The notes under the pieces were generated by a model, which made no database searches, was not told the origin of the DNA, and saw only the letters and a list, made by a program, of their open reading frames with translations. A DNA stretch of 64,000 bases from Dendrocalamus latiflorus (taxonomy: Eukaryota > Streptophyta > Magnoliopsida > Poales > Poaceae): contig CM029660.1 of NCBI GenBank assembly GCA_017311315.1, positions 15,604,930 through 15,668,929 on the forward strand, given 5' to 3'. The position numbers and the translations under genes are program-made. This document shows, one piece after another, positions 1-10,339 of the stretch; position 1 is the first letter of the stretch; the number at the start of each line of letters is the position of its first letter.

Positions 1-284
1 TCATGTAAACACTACAATATTACATGAAGAGAAAAGAATGCTAAGATAACATAGTCCCTTGTTAGCCATTCAGCATTTCAGATGGAGTTAACGGATCATT
101 AGTTCGTTACCATGTCATTCAATAGTGAAAGTACAAAAGTTTCTTATCTGGGAGGTGCTTCTATGCATCTTCTTATCTTCATTTGATTCCTTCGTCACTT
201 TTGCTTGATGTCAACAAAGCATAGTCTGGGAAAACCATCGGAAGACTGAACTAAACAAAATGTGTTGGTTTTCATTACCCTACC
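1..284. other. Intergenic sequence, no gene seen
   Basis: Moderately AT-rich sequence with no open frame of useful length and no splice-linked coding signal. It ends at the 5-bp target duplication CTACC that precedes the solo LTR. Nothing else is supported. Confidence 0.5.
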
Positions 285-2004
285 TGTTAGACTATGTGGC
301 CTGGTCTAGGTTATTTTAGATGATGAATAATTGACAACATTGGTTATGGTATTACTGTATTATTTATGGCGTGTTGCTTCTTTATATGCTTGTGATAGCA
401 TGGTGATATGATAGGTTGCATGATACGCTCAGGTGAGGTATTGTGCAGATTGACTTGAGTCAAGTCGTGGACTTGTGCTCGTACGCAGTTGTTTGTTTAT
501 TCATGTGCAGGTGTTGCTTGAGGCGGAACATGGTCAATGACGGGACTGAAACAAGGTTCGGGTGGAACTGAGGTTTCGGGACTAAGTTCAGGGAGGAACT
601 GAGGTCCTATCGGTCAAGGATGTCATGCGGGATGTTCAGGCTAAAGAACAATGCGCATGAAGATGATGCGTGGCGAAGATACAGGAGGTGCGGTTCTGGA
701 GGTTTCGACACGTGGAAAGTTGAAAAATTGGAAGCATAAAAAGAATTAAAAAACCCATGTTATGAAGGGTTTTGGGTCCCTTAAAAAGTAGTGGGCCAAA
801 AAACCTGGTTGAGGCGAAAAGGCCCAGGATGAGTTGTATTAGGACTGAGAGTTTGTATTGGAGTAGGTTAAAGATTGAAGGGCGAATAGATAAATAGAGA
901 GAGAGTGGTGGCTGTTGATGTGCCGTTTTTTTAGCGAAGAAAAAAACAGAGAGCGGCAGCTTGTACGTGAAAAATACGGGTGTGTGGCGGCCGACTCGTA
1001 CGAGAGAAAAAGTAGAGCGGCAGCCGTGTTTTTGGTTGAAGATTTGATGATGCATGGTTGATGGATACTTCATAGCGCTTGCATGCATGTTTACGTGGAT
1101 GATTGGCCTGATGGATATTGGATTGCTCTCCTTGCATGCATGCATTGTTTGCCATTCTCAGTGGAGAGTTTCATGGCGTTGTTTCCAAGACTGCCACATC
1201 ATGTAAAATGAAATGAAACATGGATGAAACATCCATCCTCAATGCATAGTTTCATTCTATTGTTTCATAGATATTTAATTTCATGACTCATATAGAGTTG
1301 GTAATCGTGCCAAGAGAGTTTCATCTAGATGAAACTCACTTCTTCTCTCTCTTCTTAAAAATATTGCCATATCATCAAAAATACCTATGTGACAGCCTAT
1401 TAAATGCAGATGAAACTCCCACTGAGACTGTATGGAAGGGGTTTGCATGCATGTGTGTTGATGGATAGTCAGGTCTGCATGCATAGTTGATTACGGTTTT
1501 TGTGCATGGTGGCCGTGGCTTTTGAGATTGGATTAGAAGACAAGGTAATTAGTGCAAGGTGATTAAATAAGGCTAATTAGATTTCTTTTCTTCTCTTTTG
1601 TTTTTGGCATTAAATCTTAAAGTTTGTGATCTGGAAAAGTTTAGTTGATTACCTTACGGTTTTTGCTTAGTTGCATAATTAGGGCTTAATTTATTCTCGT
1701 CACTTTCTGCATCAGCGATCTTGTTTATTTTATATCTCAAGTTCTAGACCTCCGATTGACGTAATTCCAGTTGGGTTAGTTCAATAACTTTCTCTAGTTT
1801 ATTCTGACAAAGTTTGAGGTTAATCGGAGTTACGGATTTTTATCAAGATCAATTTTAGTAAGGATACAGTGTTCTGTCCAGAACTTTAAACAAGGCTTAA
1901 ATAGGTTTTATGTTAAAAGGGGAGTATTAAAATTTATTTTTAGCTTCCGCAATCATTCACCCCCCCCCCTCTGAGTGCCTATCTTAGTGTGAATCGATCC
2001 TACA
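285..2004. repeat. Solo LTR, probably Ty1/copia
   Basis: The unit starts TGTTAG and ends CCTACA. It is flanked on both sides by the identical 5-bp duplication CTACC (280-284 and 2005-2009), the size left by LTR-retrotransposon integration. No PBS, gag or pol lies inside. The sequence near its right end (a C-rich run followed by a CTACA terminus) resembles the end of the SIRE-type LTR at 7289. At 1720 bp, including a 270-bp MITE, it fits the long-LTR copia lineages. Inference: recombination between the two LTRs of a former full element removed the interior. No strand is assigned because no coding region remains. Confidence 0.7.
1157..1426. mobile_element. MITE inside the solo LTR
   Basis: The two ends form imperfect terminal inverted repeats: left CTCAGTGGAGAGTTTCAT, right the complement of CTCAGTGGGAGTTTCAT. 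Further copies of the GAGTTTCAT motif and its complement occur inside (1318-1337, partly overlapping), giving a hairpin-rich, AT-rich element without coding capacity. A clean target duplication was not found, so the superfamily is left open. Its insertion disrupts the LTR between about 1150 and 1430. Confidence 0.5.
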
Positions 2005-2045
2005 CTACCAATGTTACAACTTCACAACTAGGGTCTTCTGCAGCA

Positions 2046-2346
2046 GTTCTTCAAAATTTGGCTGCTGAGAGTGAGGGTTTAACTAAAACTGCAATATCAC
2101 CATATGCTTCTTCTTGGTGTACATCAATATAATCATAGCTCTTCAGGACCTACAAGAAGATAAGTATAATGAAAATAAAAAATCCAACATCAGCTCCAGA
2201 AAGCATATACCTCCAGCTGCACAAAACTATAGCATTCACAACACGCACTTAAATAAAACCAAGGTCACCTCTTGAAACATATTTCATTACCTTGTCCTAG
2301 TAGACATGCTTCCTAACCATGTGGCGCTAGTACCTGCACTAGATAT
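2046..2346 (-). pseudogene. RAD21/REC8-like kleisin, C-terminal exons (left part)
   Basis: Read on the minus strand. An exon tail (2346 to about 2292) continues the frame of the host exon on the far side of the Tat element and ends at a donor AG|GTAATG. A last exon (about 2150-2046) follows an acceptor TTCTTGTAG and ends with a stop. It encodes LKSYDYIDVHQEEAYGDI, which resembles the C-terminal winged helix of alpha-kleisin cohesin subunits (RAD21/REC8/SYN). Such proteins close the cohesin ring by binding SMC1 through this domain. The exon that should link these two, carrying the start of the winged helix, is absent: only about 140 bp separates them. The donor phase (2) also does not match the last exon (phase 0). 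A possible 6-bp remnant exon lies at about 2212-2217. I infer a broken host gene; the family call is by motif recognition only. Confidence 0.5.
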
Positions 2347-2593
2347 TGTTGTGGCTATAGACCAAACAGAGAGAGATGGTAGTGGAGAGTCGGGAGTAAA
2401 TGATAGTAATGGCTTAGCCCCCTTCCCATGGCCTGTGTTCCATACATATATACATGGGGAGTGCTTTTACAATTATACCCTTACATCTGAGTATCCCCTT
2501 CAGGGGCGTTTATGTCATTACATATGGCCTATTCTGGGCCTTATAACCCTCTACCAGGCCTGCTGGGATCAGGTGGGGGCCACCCCTACAACA
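2347..2593 (-). repeat. 3' LTR of the Tat element
   Basis: 247 bp, TGTTGTGG to CTACAACA on the plus strand, with the opposite LTR differing at one base. The inner edge on the element's own strand is GAGAGGCTCC, a weak polypurine tract. The same inner-edge sequence (GGAGCCTCTCATGGT on the plus strand) recurs next to the LTRs at 29713 and 39006, which marks the three as relatives. Confidence 0.92.
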
Positions 2594-2751
2594 GGAGCCT
2601 CTCATGGTAAAGGGCTTCACGGGGCCGAAGCCATGTTGCCGAGTCCTTTGGCCCCCTCCATCCCCGCGGCCTGTGAACTCTTCCAAATTTGACCGGGGGC
2701 CAAGGTCGTAGCCGAACCCCGCGCCTGGGTTGGTGGAGGTGGATGCGCAAG

Positions 2752-3019
2752 CGCTCCGTCCCAAGCTGGGGCTTAGTTGGAGTAGACGCGCGCGCCGTCC
2801 CCTACCCTTCGAACGGGTGGTAGCGGAGCTGGCGCCCAGTCGAAGTAGACGCGCGCGCGCTCCGTCCCCTACCCTTCGAACGGGTGGCAGCGGAGCTGGC
2901 GCCCAGCCGAAGTAGACGCACGCGCGCTCCGTCCCCTACCCTTCGAACGGGTGGCAGCGGAGCTGGCGCCCAGCCGAAGTAGACGTGCGCGCGCTCCGTC
3001 CCCTACCCTTCGAACGGGC
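2752..3019. repeat. 66-bp minisatellite, about four copies
   Basis: A GC-rich unit containing GAAGTAGACG and CCCTACCCTTCGAACGGG recurs with a period of about 66 bp at 2814, 2881 and 2947, with a degenerate first copy near 2752. It lies at the upstream edge of the antisense ORF and reads in frame as an Arg/Ala/Pro-rich repeat. CGCGCG tracts within the units vary in length. Confidence 0.8.
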
Positions 3020-4834
3020 CAAGCGGGGGCCTGCTCCAAGGTCGCCGCGTCTGATCCGCTGGCCAGCTCGGCGGCTGGCATCGGTGGGACAGGACGGGCG
3101 GCCGGTGATGAGTCCGGTCGGACCAGCTCGGGGGAGCGTGGCGCCCCGAGCCCATTGGTGGCATCCCCCGCCGGCGCTGTTGAGCCCGTGAGGATGCCCC
3201 TCGTTGTGCCGGATCCTGCCAACCCTGGGGAGGACGCTACCCCTGGCGGTGCTCTACCACCCCCAGCGGCCGTCGAGGACGCACCCGGGGCGGTAACGAC
3301 CAAAGGTGCGGCGGGAACTACAGCAGCCGACGTCACGAAAGAATCTCCTGTGGAGCCCCATGCGAAACGCCCTCGCGTCCAGCCCCCCTCGCCTTCGAGG
3401 GGTCGGTATGTCGTTGCCAGCCCCGTGCTCGGAGGTGTGGCGCCCGATGCAGCCGGCGCGGTAGAGAGGTCTTCCCGACTGCCCATCGAGGTGCTCGCTC
3501 TCCGACTAGCGGTTGAACAAGCACCCCCTCCTGTGACAACGGGCGGTGCAGAAGGTAGGAGCAGTTCCTTTTCCTCGCACGACTTCGCGAAACTCTCCCC
3601 GATTTGCTCGCTCATTCCGTCGACATCAGGCAAGACGAAGTCTCCCGGACGCGGTGAAGGATCGAGCAACGGGGGTGTGCGCGACGCGTCGGACCCGTCG
3701 ACGCGGCCGAAGTCTCCGCGGCCCCCGACGTGACGGGGGCGGGGCTTGTCCTCTCTGACTTCCTCCCGCGTCCGGAGACGCTTCGCGCTTTTAACGCAGC
3801 CGCGGAGCGCGCCCGCGATGGTTTTGAACAACAGATGCTGACGTCGTGCGAGGGGGACCTCCTGGCGCTTGCACTGCGGGCCTCGGAGATAAAGGTAAGT
3901 ATGTGCGCTCGAGGCTGTGGGAGCACCGTCGAGCACCTGCTGACTTTTTCTGCCATTTCCAGACGCTTGTCCTTGGCCACGCGCTAGATGAGGCCCGCAT
4001 CCGGGAGCGGAGGGCCCTGGAGGTCGAGCTCCGTGCTGCGGATGATGCCCACGCCGCGAAGGACGAACAGCTTCATTTGCTGGAGGGCGCCCTGGCGGCC
4101 ACGCAGCAGGAGACCGCGGAGGTCCAGCGTGCCGCGGCGGAGGAACGCGCCTCCTTTTTGCAGCAGATCGCTACTCTGGAAGCGGAGAAGGTCCAGTTGG
4201 TGGAGTCCCTTGCAGGGAAGACCCGCGCCTTGGACGATGCGTCCGCGTCCGCCTGGGGGCCATGGAGTCTCTGAACCGGGCCCTCCACGATCTATGTGTT
4301 GACGTGCCCGACACCACCCACGGGCCGGAGGACCTAATGGAGACGCTCGAGCTGATCGAGGAGGGGGCGGGCATCGCGCTTCACAGCGCCACGACCTTCA
4401 GGGAGCACTGCGGCTATCTTGGCGCGTGCCTTGCCCTCGGCCTGCTTCACACCCGCGGGTGTAGGCATATGCAGGAGCTGGCGAACCCGAACCTGGATCT
4501 TCCTGGCCGGCCGGAGGCGCTGCCGGACGCTATTCGCTCCATCGAGCCTAGCCTTCGGAACTTCCACCGGCGGATCTGGGTCGTGTCGGGGAGGATGCGG
4601 CAAGGGTTGCAGTACAGCAAATGCTACGTGGGGGAGGGGACTTCCTCTGTTGGCTCGAAGAAGTTTCCCGAGGCCATAGCAGCGGCACGGGCCCCTCGGC
4701 GCCGTGCGAAGACTGAGGTGCTGATCATATCAGGCGAAGAGAGGGGGGTTCGCACTTGCGCACCCATACCTGTAACCATTCCACCTCATACTTTTTGCAA
4801 TGGAACGGTGCACCATTTATTCCTACTGTTGTAA
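2951..4834 (+). pseudogene. Antisense ORF of the Tat element (coiled-coil protein), broken
   Basis: This coding region runs opposite to gag-pol, in the place where Tat elements carry an extra antisense gene. The upstream part (2951-3733) is Ala/Pro-rich. It shifts frame near 3600-3730 into a segment rich in Ala/Arg/Glu, passes through a 68-bp intron (3895-3962), continues as a heptad-like coiled coil (3963 to about 4250, rich in AALEAEK-type heptads), then shifts frame by one base near 4250 and continues to the stop at 4834. The last part includes a cysteine-bearing globular-looking stretch (FREHCGYLGACLALG). The N-terminal gypsy-type transposon domain seen in the copy at 40017-40532 is missing. 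The role of such proteins is unknown; the strand and position are typical, the function is not inferred. Confidence 0.6.
3895..3962 (+). other. Candidate 68-bp intron in the antisense ORF
   Basis: The donor is AAAG|GTAAGT and the acceptor CCATTTCCAG|ACG, with a T/C-rich run before the acceptor. Removing the 68 bp joins the frame that ends EIK at 3894 to the coiled-coil frame that begins TLVLGHALDEAR at 3963, without a stop and in phase 0. The agreement of sites, length and phase supports a real intron, here in an ORF antisense to a retroelement. Confidence 0.7.
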
Positions 4835-4849
4835 GCCGAGTTTTGGGCC

Positions 4850-5661
4850 GACGACGCCTTATTTATAGTCCGTAGACTGTCGCATGCGGAGGCGAACCTC
4901 GACGCTACGTCTTATTTAGAGTCCGTGGACTGGTGCGTGCGGAGGTGAACCTCGACGCTACGTCTTATTTATAGTCCGTGGACTCTCGCGTGCGGAGGCG
5001 TACCTCGACGCTACGTCTTATTTATAGTCCGTGGACTAGTGCGTGCGGAGCCGTACCTCGATGCTACATCTTATTTATAGTCCGTGGACTGGTGCGTGCG
5101 GAGGTGAACCTCGACGCTACGTCTTATTTATACTCCGTGGAGTGCGTGCGGAGGCGTCCCCCCGTTGCGTCTTATTTAAAGTCCGCGGACTGGTGCGTGC
5201 GGAGGTGAACCTCGACGCTACGTCTTATTTATAGTCCGTGGACTCTCGCGTGCGGAGGTGAATCTCGACGCTACGTCTTATTTAGAGTCCGCGGACTGGT
5301 GCGTGCGGAGGTGAACCTCGACGCTACGTCTTATTTATAGTCCGTGGACTCTCGCGTGCGGAGGCGTACCTCGACGCTACGTCTTATTTATAGTCCGTGG
5401 ACTGGTGCGTGCGGAGGCGTACCTCGACGCTACGTCTTATTTATAGTCCGTGGACTGGTGCGTGCGGAGGTGAACCTCGATGCTACGTCTTATTTATACT
5501 CCGTAGAGTGCGCGCGGAGGCGTCCCCCCGTTGTGTCTTATTTAAAGTCCGCGGACTGGTGCGTGCGGAGGTGAACCTCGACGCTACGTCTTATTTATAG
5601 TCCGTGGACTCTCGCGTGCGGAGGCGAACCTCGACGCTACGTCTTATTTAAAGTCCGCAGA
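4850..5661. repeat. 53-bp tandem array (left part) with higher-order period
   Basis: Sixteen units begin with CTTATTTA plus AGTCC at 53-bp steps (about 4857, 4910, 4963 and so on to 5641). Each unit contains AGTCCG(T/C)GGACT, which in the C form is a perfect 12-bp palindrome. Two shorter units (near 5122 and 5487, about 47 bp, with CTCCGTGGAGTGCG-type cores) lie 365-366 bp apart, and the stretches around them are nearly identical, so seven units form a higher-order repeat. The array lies in the region between integrase and the antisense ORF, where Tat elements often carry tandem repeats. Short ORFs across it are products of the repeat. Confidence 0.92.
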
Positions 5662-5666
5662 CTGGT

Positions 5667-7289
5667 TGAAAGCATCTAGGCCCCTAAAAGTATTAGTTTT
5701 GGTAATTAATGAATTTATGTGAATATGGGACTAATGTGTGCATTAAGTGTTTAAAAGGATAAGTTTAAATGGCAAATAAAAGAGGCTCACAAAATTTCCC
5801 TTGAAGATTCAAGATCTCTAGGGCGACAAGGTAAATAGTTTAGGTATCTATTTTATTTTACCGGTCTTGGAGTTAGGTTGGAAGACCGGATTATAGGATA
5901 GACGCCGTACTATTAAGAGGGATCATGGTGATTGCTTGATCATGTTCAAATGTGCCCTTTGGATCAATTTAGGATCATCCATGCACTTAGAAATTAAAAT
6001 TAAATCAAATCTGTGCATTGTCAGAAAATCCGGTAGTTCCGGTGTGTATTGGGCGGAACTACCGCAGGTCCGGTAGTACCGGGCGCCCAGGCGGAACGTT
6101 TTTTCCAGAGAGCGCCCGGACTCAGACTTAGCCTCTCGGAAAACGGAAGTACCGCGGGCTGACCTGCGGAACTACCGGATGGCCGGTAGTACCGGGCACC
6201 CGAGCGGAACTTTATTTCCAGAGAGCGCCCGGAGTTTAACTTAGCCTCTCGGAAAACGGAAGTACCGCGGTTTTACCTGCGGAACTACCGCATGTGCGGA
6301 AGTTCCGGATACCTGTGCGGAACGTTATTTCCAGAGAGCGCCGAGAATAAGACTTAGACTCGTTGAGATCGGAAGTACCGGGTCTTGAAGCGGAACTTCC
6401 GGACGTCCGGAAGTACCGCGATTTCAACGGCGGTAGTACCGCACTCATTGACCAACGGTTACTTCTGACTCTCTGACATAGCCGTTCTGACCGGTCAGCG
6501 AGGGTCCGGAAGTACCGCGGTTTTGCCTGCGGTAGTTCCGGATTTCCTGAATTTTCAGGATTGTTTATTGTAACGGCTATTTGAGGTTGGTGAGGGTATA
6601 AATACACCCCCACCAGAACTTGGACATGTTGTTGAACATCCATTGAATACATTTGAGCCTAGTGCAACCTCTCACACCTCATTCACTCACTTGTGCATTC
6701 ATTTGAGGTAGTTGACCCAAAATTCAAGCGCATTGCATTCTAGTTGATCCATTGAGCACTTGAGTGAGATCAAGCCGCAGTGGTCTATTCTCTTGGTGCT
6801 TGCCGGCACCTAGACGGCTTGGCGGAGTTTCGGTGATCTTCTCAAGAAGATTGTGAGAAGGCCCGGAAGATTGTGAAGGCTTGGAGCTCGCCTACCCGGA
6901 GAGGGAAAGGGCATCCAATAGTGATCGAGGTGCTTAGGCTCATTCGTGGAGCCGGTCCGATTCGTTCGGGCTTACCTCAACGTGGACTAGGGGAGACCGG
7001 CAAGTCTCCGATCACCACGGTAAAAAGTAATCGTGTCAATTGTGGTTTGCTCTCTTGTGATCATTTTCATTCAAGCAACGCTCTTCATTCATATTACTTG
7101 ATTGCTTGCTTAGTTAGAGTAGCAATTGTTGTTCTCTACCATTCGTTATTGCTCTTAGTCGATTACTTGTGCTAGTGTTAGTGTTATCTTGCTCTATCAA
7201 TCCATCAAGTTTAAAATTGCTAATTAGAATTAGACAAAAATTTTAAAACCTCCTATTCACCCCCTCTAGTCGGCCTCCTCGATCTTACA
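5667..7289 (+). repeat. 5' LTR of the SIRE-type element
   Basis: 1623 bp from TGAAAGCATC to CGATCTTACA. Between about 6020 and 6550 it carries roughly eighteen copies of short palindromic motifs such as CGGAAGTACCG, CCGGTAGTACCGG and CGGAACTACCG. A TATA box follows at 6597. The LTR supplies promoter and polyadenylation functions for the element. Confidence 0.95.
6597..6604 (+). promoter_or_regulatory. TATA box of the 5' LTR
   Basis: TATAAATA in the context GAGGGTATAAATACACCCC, about 690 bp before the LTR end. The same motif is conserved in the 3' LTR at 16177-16184. It lies just downstream of the palindromic motif cluster, as a core promoter would. Confidence 0.75.
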
Positions 7290-7291
7290 AG

Positions 7292-7303
7292 TGGTATCAG
7301 AGC
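7292..7303 (+). other. Primer binding site, initiator tRNA-Met type
   Basis: TGGTATCAGAGC begins two bases after the LTR end. It is the standard copia PBS complementary to the 3' end of initiator tRNA-Met. Confidence 0.93.
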
Positions 7304-7345
7304 TTGGTCTCTCAAATTTAGACTTAACCGTCTAGAGAGAAAAGG

Positions 7346-9276
7346 ATGGCTAGTGAGGGTATAGCAATAGGAAAGGCACCTCTATTTGATGGCTCAAATT
7401 ATGCTTATTGGAAAATTAGAATGTCTATTTATTTGAAGGCCATGAGTCCTCAAATTTGGAAAGTCGTAAATGAGGGTTACGTTATGGCTCTTGATCCGGA
7501 TCACCCAACGGATCAAGACGGGCGTAATGCTCATTTAGACGCCCAAGCTATGAATGCTCTATTTGGAGCCTTGAACGCGGATGAGTTCAATAGGGTGAGC
7601 AATCTTGAGACGGCTCATGCTATTTAGACTACCCTTTCGGAAATACACGAAGGGACATCCACGGTCAAGGAGGCCAAATTGCATCGGCTTAGGATCAAAT
7701 ATGAGACATTCACAATGTTGCCCCATGAAGACATCAATGAGATGTACTCAAGGCTCAACAACATTGTGAATGAGCTTAAGGGCCTTGGAACTAACCTTTC
7801 CGATCTTGATATTGTTCGAAAGATGCTTAGGGCCTTGCCGGAGAAATATGAAGTGTTGGTGACTCTCTTCCTCAACTCACCGGAGTTGGCAAGAATGACA
7901 CCAACGCAATTGTTGGGCAACCTCATCACCAACGAGCTCTACAAGAAAGACAAGGAAGAGCTCTTGGAGCAATCTTCTTCCAAGAATAAGAAGATCACCG
8001 CTTTCAAGGCTAAAGCGGTAATGAGTGAAGAATCCGAAGAAGATGATGAGGAGGACTCCGAAGAAGAATTTGCGCTTCTAGTAAGAAGAATGAAGAAGTT
8101 CATGAGAAGACGCCCATTTCGGAGTACAAGCCATGAGAAGACCAAGAAATGACATTCTTCCTCCAACAAGAAGTTTAGCAACATTCGTTGCTATGAATGT
8201 GATGAGAAGGGGCACATTGCCTCTCAATGTCCAACAAAGAAGGATGACAAGGAGAAGTCATCAAAGAAGAAGAACTACAACGGCAAGAAGAAGCTTTTCA
8301 AGAAGCTTCACACGGATGGAAAGAATGAAGCCCATATTGATGAGTGGAACTCCGAAGAGGAGTATTCGGACTCCGACTCAAGCGAGGACGAATCTCCCAA
8401 GAAGAAAGGGCTTGTGGGCATTGCAATCAAGGAGGCTCCATCACTATTCTCCACTCCTACATGCCTTATGGCTAAAGGAGAAAAGGTAAACTTGCTTGAT
8501 GATGATGAGCCTTCATATGATGACTTGATGAATATGCTAGTTGAATTGAATGAATTTCTTGGAAAAGAAAAATCAAAGTTTAAGGTCTTAAAGAGAGAAC
8601 ACACCTCTCTCAAAGACTCTTATGAGGAGCTAAAGGAAGCTCATGATTTGCTTCTCCAAGAAAATCACAAATCTAGTACTAGCATTGGAGTTACTTGCAA
8701 TATCTTGAATGAAATGTCTAGTATAGAAATTTCAAAGTCTAGCATATCTACTTGTTGTGATGATTTACTTGCCATACCTTGTTCATCAAGTGTAGATTCT
8801 AGAAATGCTTTAAATCTTGTTCATGATGATATCATTGCTAATGAAAACAAAAATTTAAAAGAACAAGTGCTAAAATTAAACAAAAGTTTAGAGAGGGCTT
8901 ACAAGGGAAAGGAAACCCTTGATAAGTTACTAAGCGATCAAAGATGCTCTTTTAACAAAGAGGGACTTGGATATGTCCCCCAAAAGGGTAAGAAGCCGGT
9001 ATACAAGCCTCCAAGGTTTGTAAAGGAAAATGGTAAGTATTGCACAAAATGCCGGTGTATTGGACATATGCAAAATGATTGTTCTAAGAATAACATGCAT
9101 TCCATTGGTTTATATGATTCTTGTTATATGCTTAGAAAATCCACAAATGGAAATGTTATTGCTCATTTCATTGGCACCTCGATTTTGGGTGCTAAAAAGA
9201 AATCCATTTGGGTACCCAAGACCTTGGTCACTAACCTCCAAGGACCCAAACAAATTTGGGTACCTAAAAGAACTTG
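7346..9276 (+). pseudogene. SIRE-type gag polyprotein, two in-frame stops
   Basis: The ATG at 7346 opens a frame that holds to the TGA at 9274-9276 except for stops at 7625-7627 (TAG, where copia gags have Trp) and 8150-8152 (TGA). The N-terminal part has the FDGSNYAYWKIRM motif of copia gag. The middle has the LRALPEKYE region. A CCHC zinc knuckle (CYECDEKGHIASQCP) is followed by an acidic Ser/Glu stretch, a coiled-coil-like segment and a second knuckle (CTKCRCIGHMQNDC). Gag forms the virus-like particle and binds element RNA. Pol is in a different frame beyond a stop. Confidence 0.9.
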
Positions 9277-9290
9277 ATCTTCTTTTGTAG

Positions 9291-10229
9291 GTGAACTACA
9301 AAACCGGTGGGAGGCATTGGGTGTTGGATAGCGGTTGCACCCAACATATGACCGGAGACCGGAAGATGTTCACCACATTTGAGAATGGAAGCAATGACAA
9401 AATCACATTTGGAGATAATAGCAAAGGAAAGGTATTAGGATTGGGTAAAATCGCTATCTCAAACGACCTTTCAATTTCTAATGTATCTTTAGTTGAATCA
9501 TTAAATTTCAACTTGCTATCCGTTGCTCAAATATGTGATCTAGGCTTAACATGCTCATTCTCAAAAGAAAATGTTGTAATCTCAAAAGATAATAATAATG
9601 AACTAGTCTTCAAAGGCTTTAGATTTGGGAATCTCTATTTGGTAGATTTTTATTCAAATGAGTCTTGTTTAAAAACTTGTTTAATTGCAAAAACTTCTTT
9701 GGGTTGGTTGTGGCATAGAAGGCTAGGTCATGTGGGAATGATTCAACTTAAAAAGCTTTTTAAGCATGACTTAGTGGTTGGCTTGAAGGATGTAAAGTTT
9801 GAGAAAAATCGACTTTGTAGTGCTTGTCAAGCCGGAAAACAAGTCGCTAATTCTCATCCTTCCAAAAGTATCATGTCAACCTCTAGGCCATTAGCGCTCT
9901 TACATATGGATTTGTTCGGGCCAACAACCTATAAGAGCATTGGAGGTAATAGCTATTGTTTAGTCATTGTGGATGATTACTCTAGATATACATGGGTCTT
10001 CTTCCTAAATGACAAAAGTGAAACCTCCGGGATTTTCAAAAGTTTTTCAAAAAGGGCTCAAAATGAATTTGATTTTAAAATAAAGAAAATTAGGAGTGAC
10101 AATGGTTCCGAGTTCAAAAATACAAAAGTTGAAGACTTTTGTGATGAACTTGGAATAAAGCACGAACTTTCCACAACCTACACTCCGGAGCAAAATGGAG
10201 TTGTAGAGAGGAAAAAAATCGAACATTAA
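9291..10229 (+). pseudogene. SIRE-type pol: protease and integrase
   Basis: The frame carries the aspartic protease motif LDSGCTQHMTG at about residues 11-21, the HHCC zinc-binding region (WHRRLGHVG to CSACQAGK), and the integrase core with HMDLFGP, RSDNGSEF and EQNGVVERK, which supply the D, D and E. The frame breaks right after the third catalytic residue because the A run at 10211-10217 is two bases longer than the family pattern would allow. Downstream, a TGA at 10278-10280 sits where a Trp codon is usual. The protease matures Gag-Pol; the integrase inserts the cDNA. Confidence 0.9.
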
Positions 10230-10339
10230 TTGAAATGGCTAGGACAATGCTTGATGAATATGATACTTCCGACAAGTTTTGAGCGGAAGCTATTAACACC
10301 GCATGTCATGCCATAAATCGCCTCTATTTACATCGACTC

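Noticed and set aside
2869..3980. Long minus-strand ORFs opposite the antisense ORF
   Set aside because: High GC content keeps several frames open. The intron and coiled-coil pattern support the plus strand; the minus frames have no recognisable domain.
4978..5574. ORFs of 60-80 codons with Arg/Tyr/Val-rich repeats
   Set aside because: They are translations of the 53-bp tandem repeat; the frame stays open only because the unit lacks stops in some registers.
4850..5661. Possible CRISPR-like array
   Set aside because: Units are contiguous 53-bp tandem repeats without unique spacers, inside a eukaryotic retroelement.
7292..7303. Possible tRNA fragment
   Set aside because: It is only the 12-bp primer binding site next to an LTR; no cloverleaf surrounds it.
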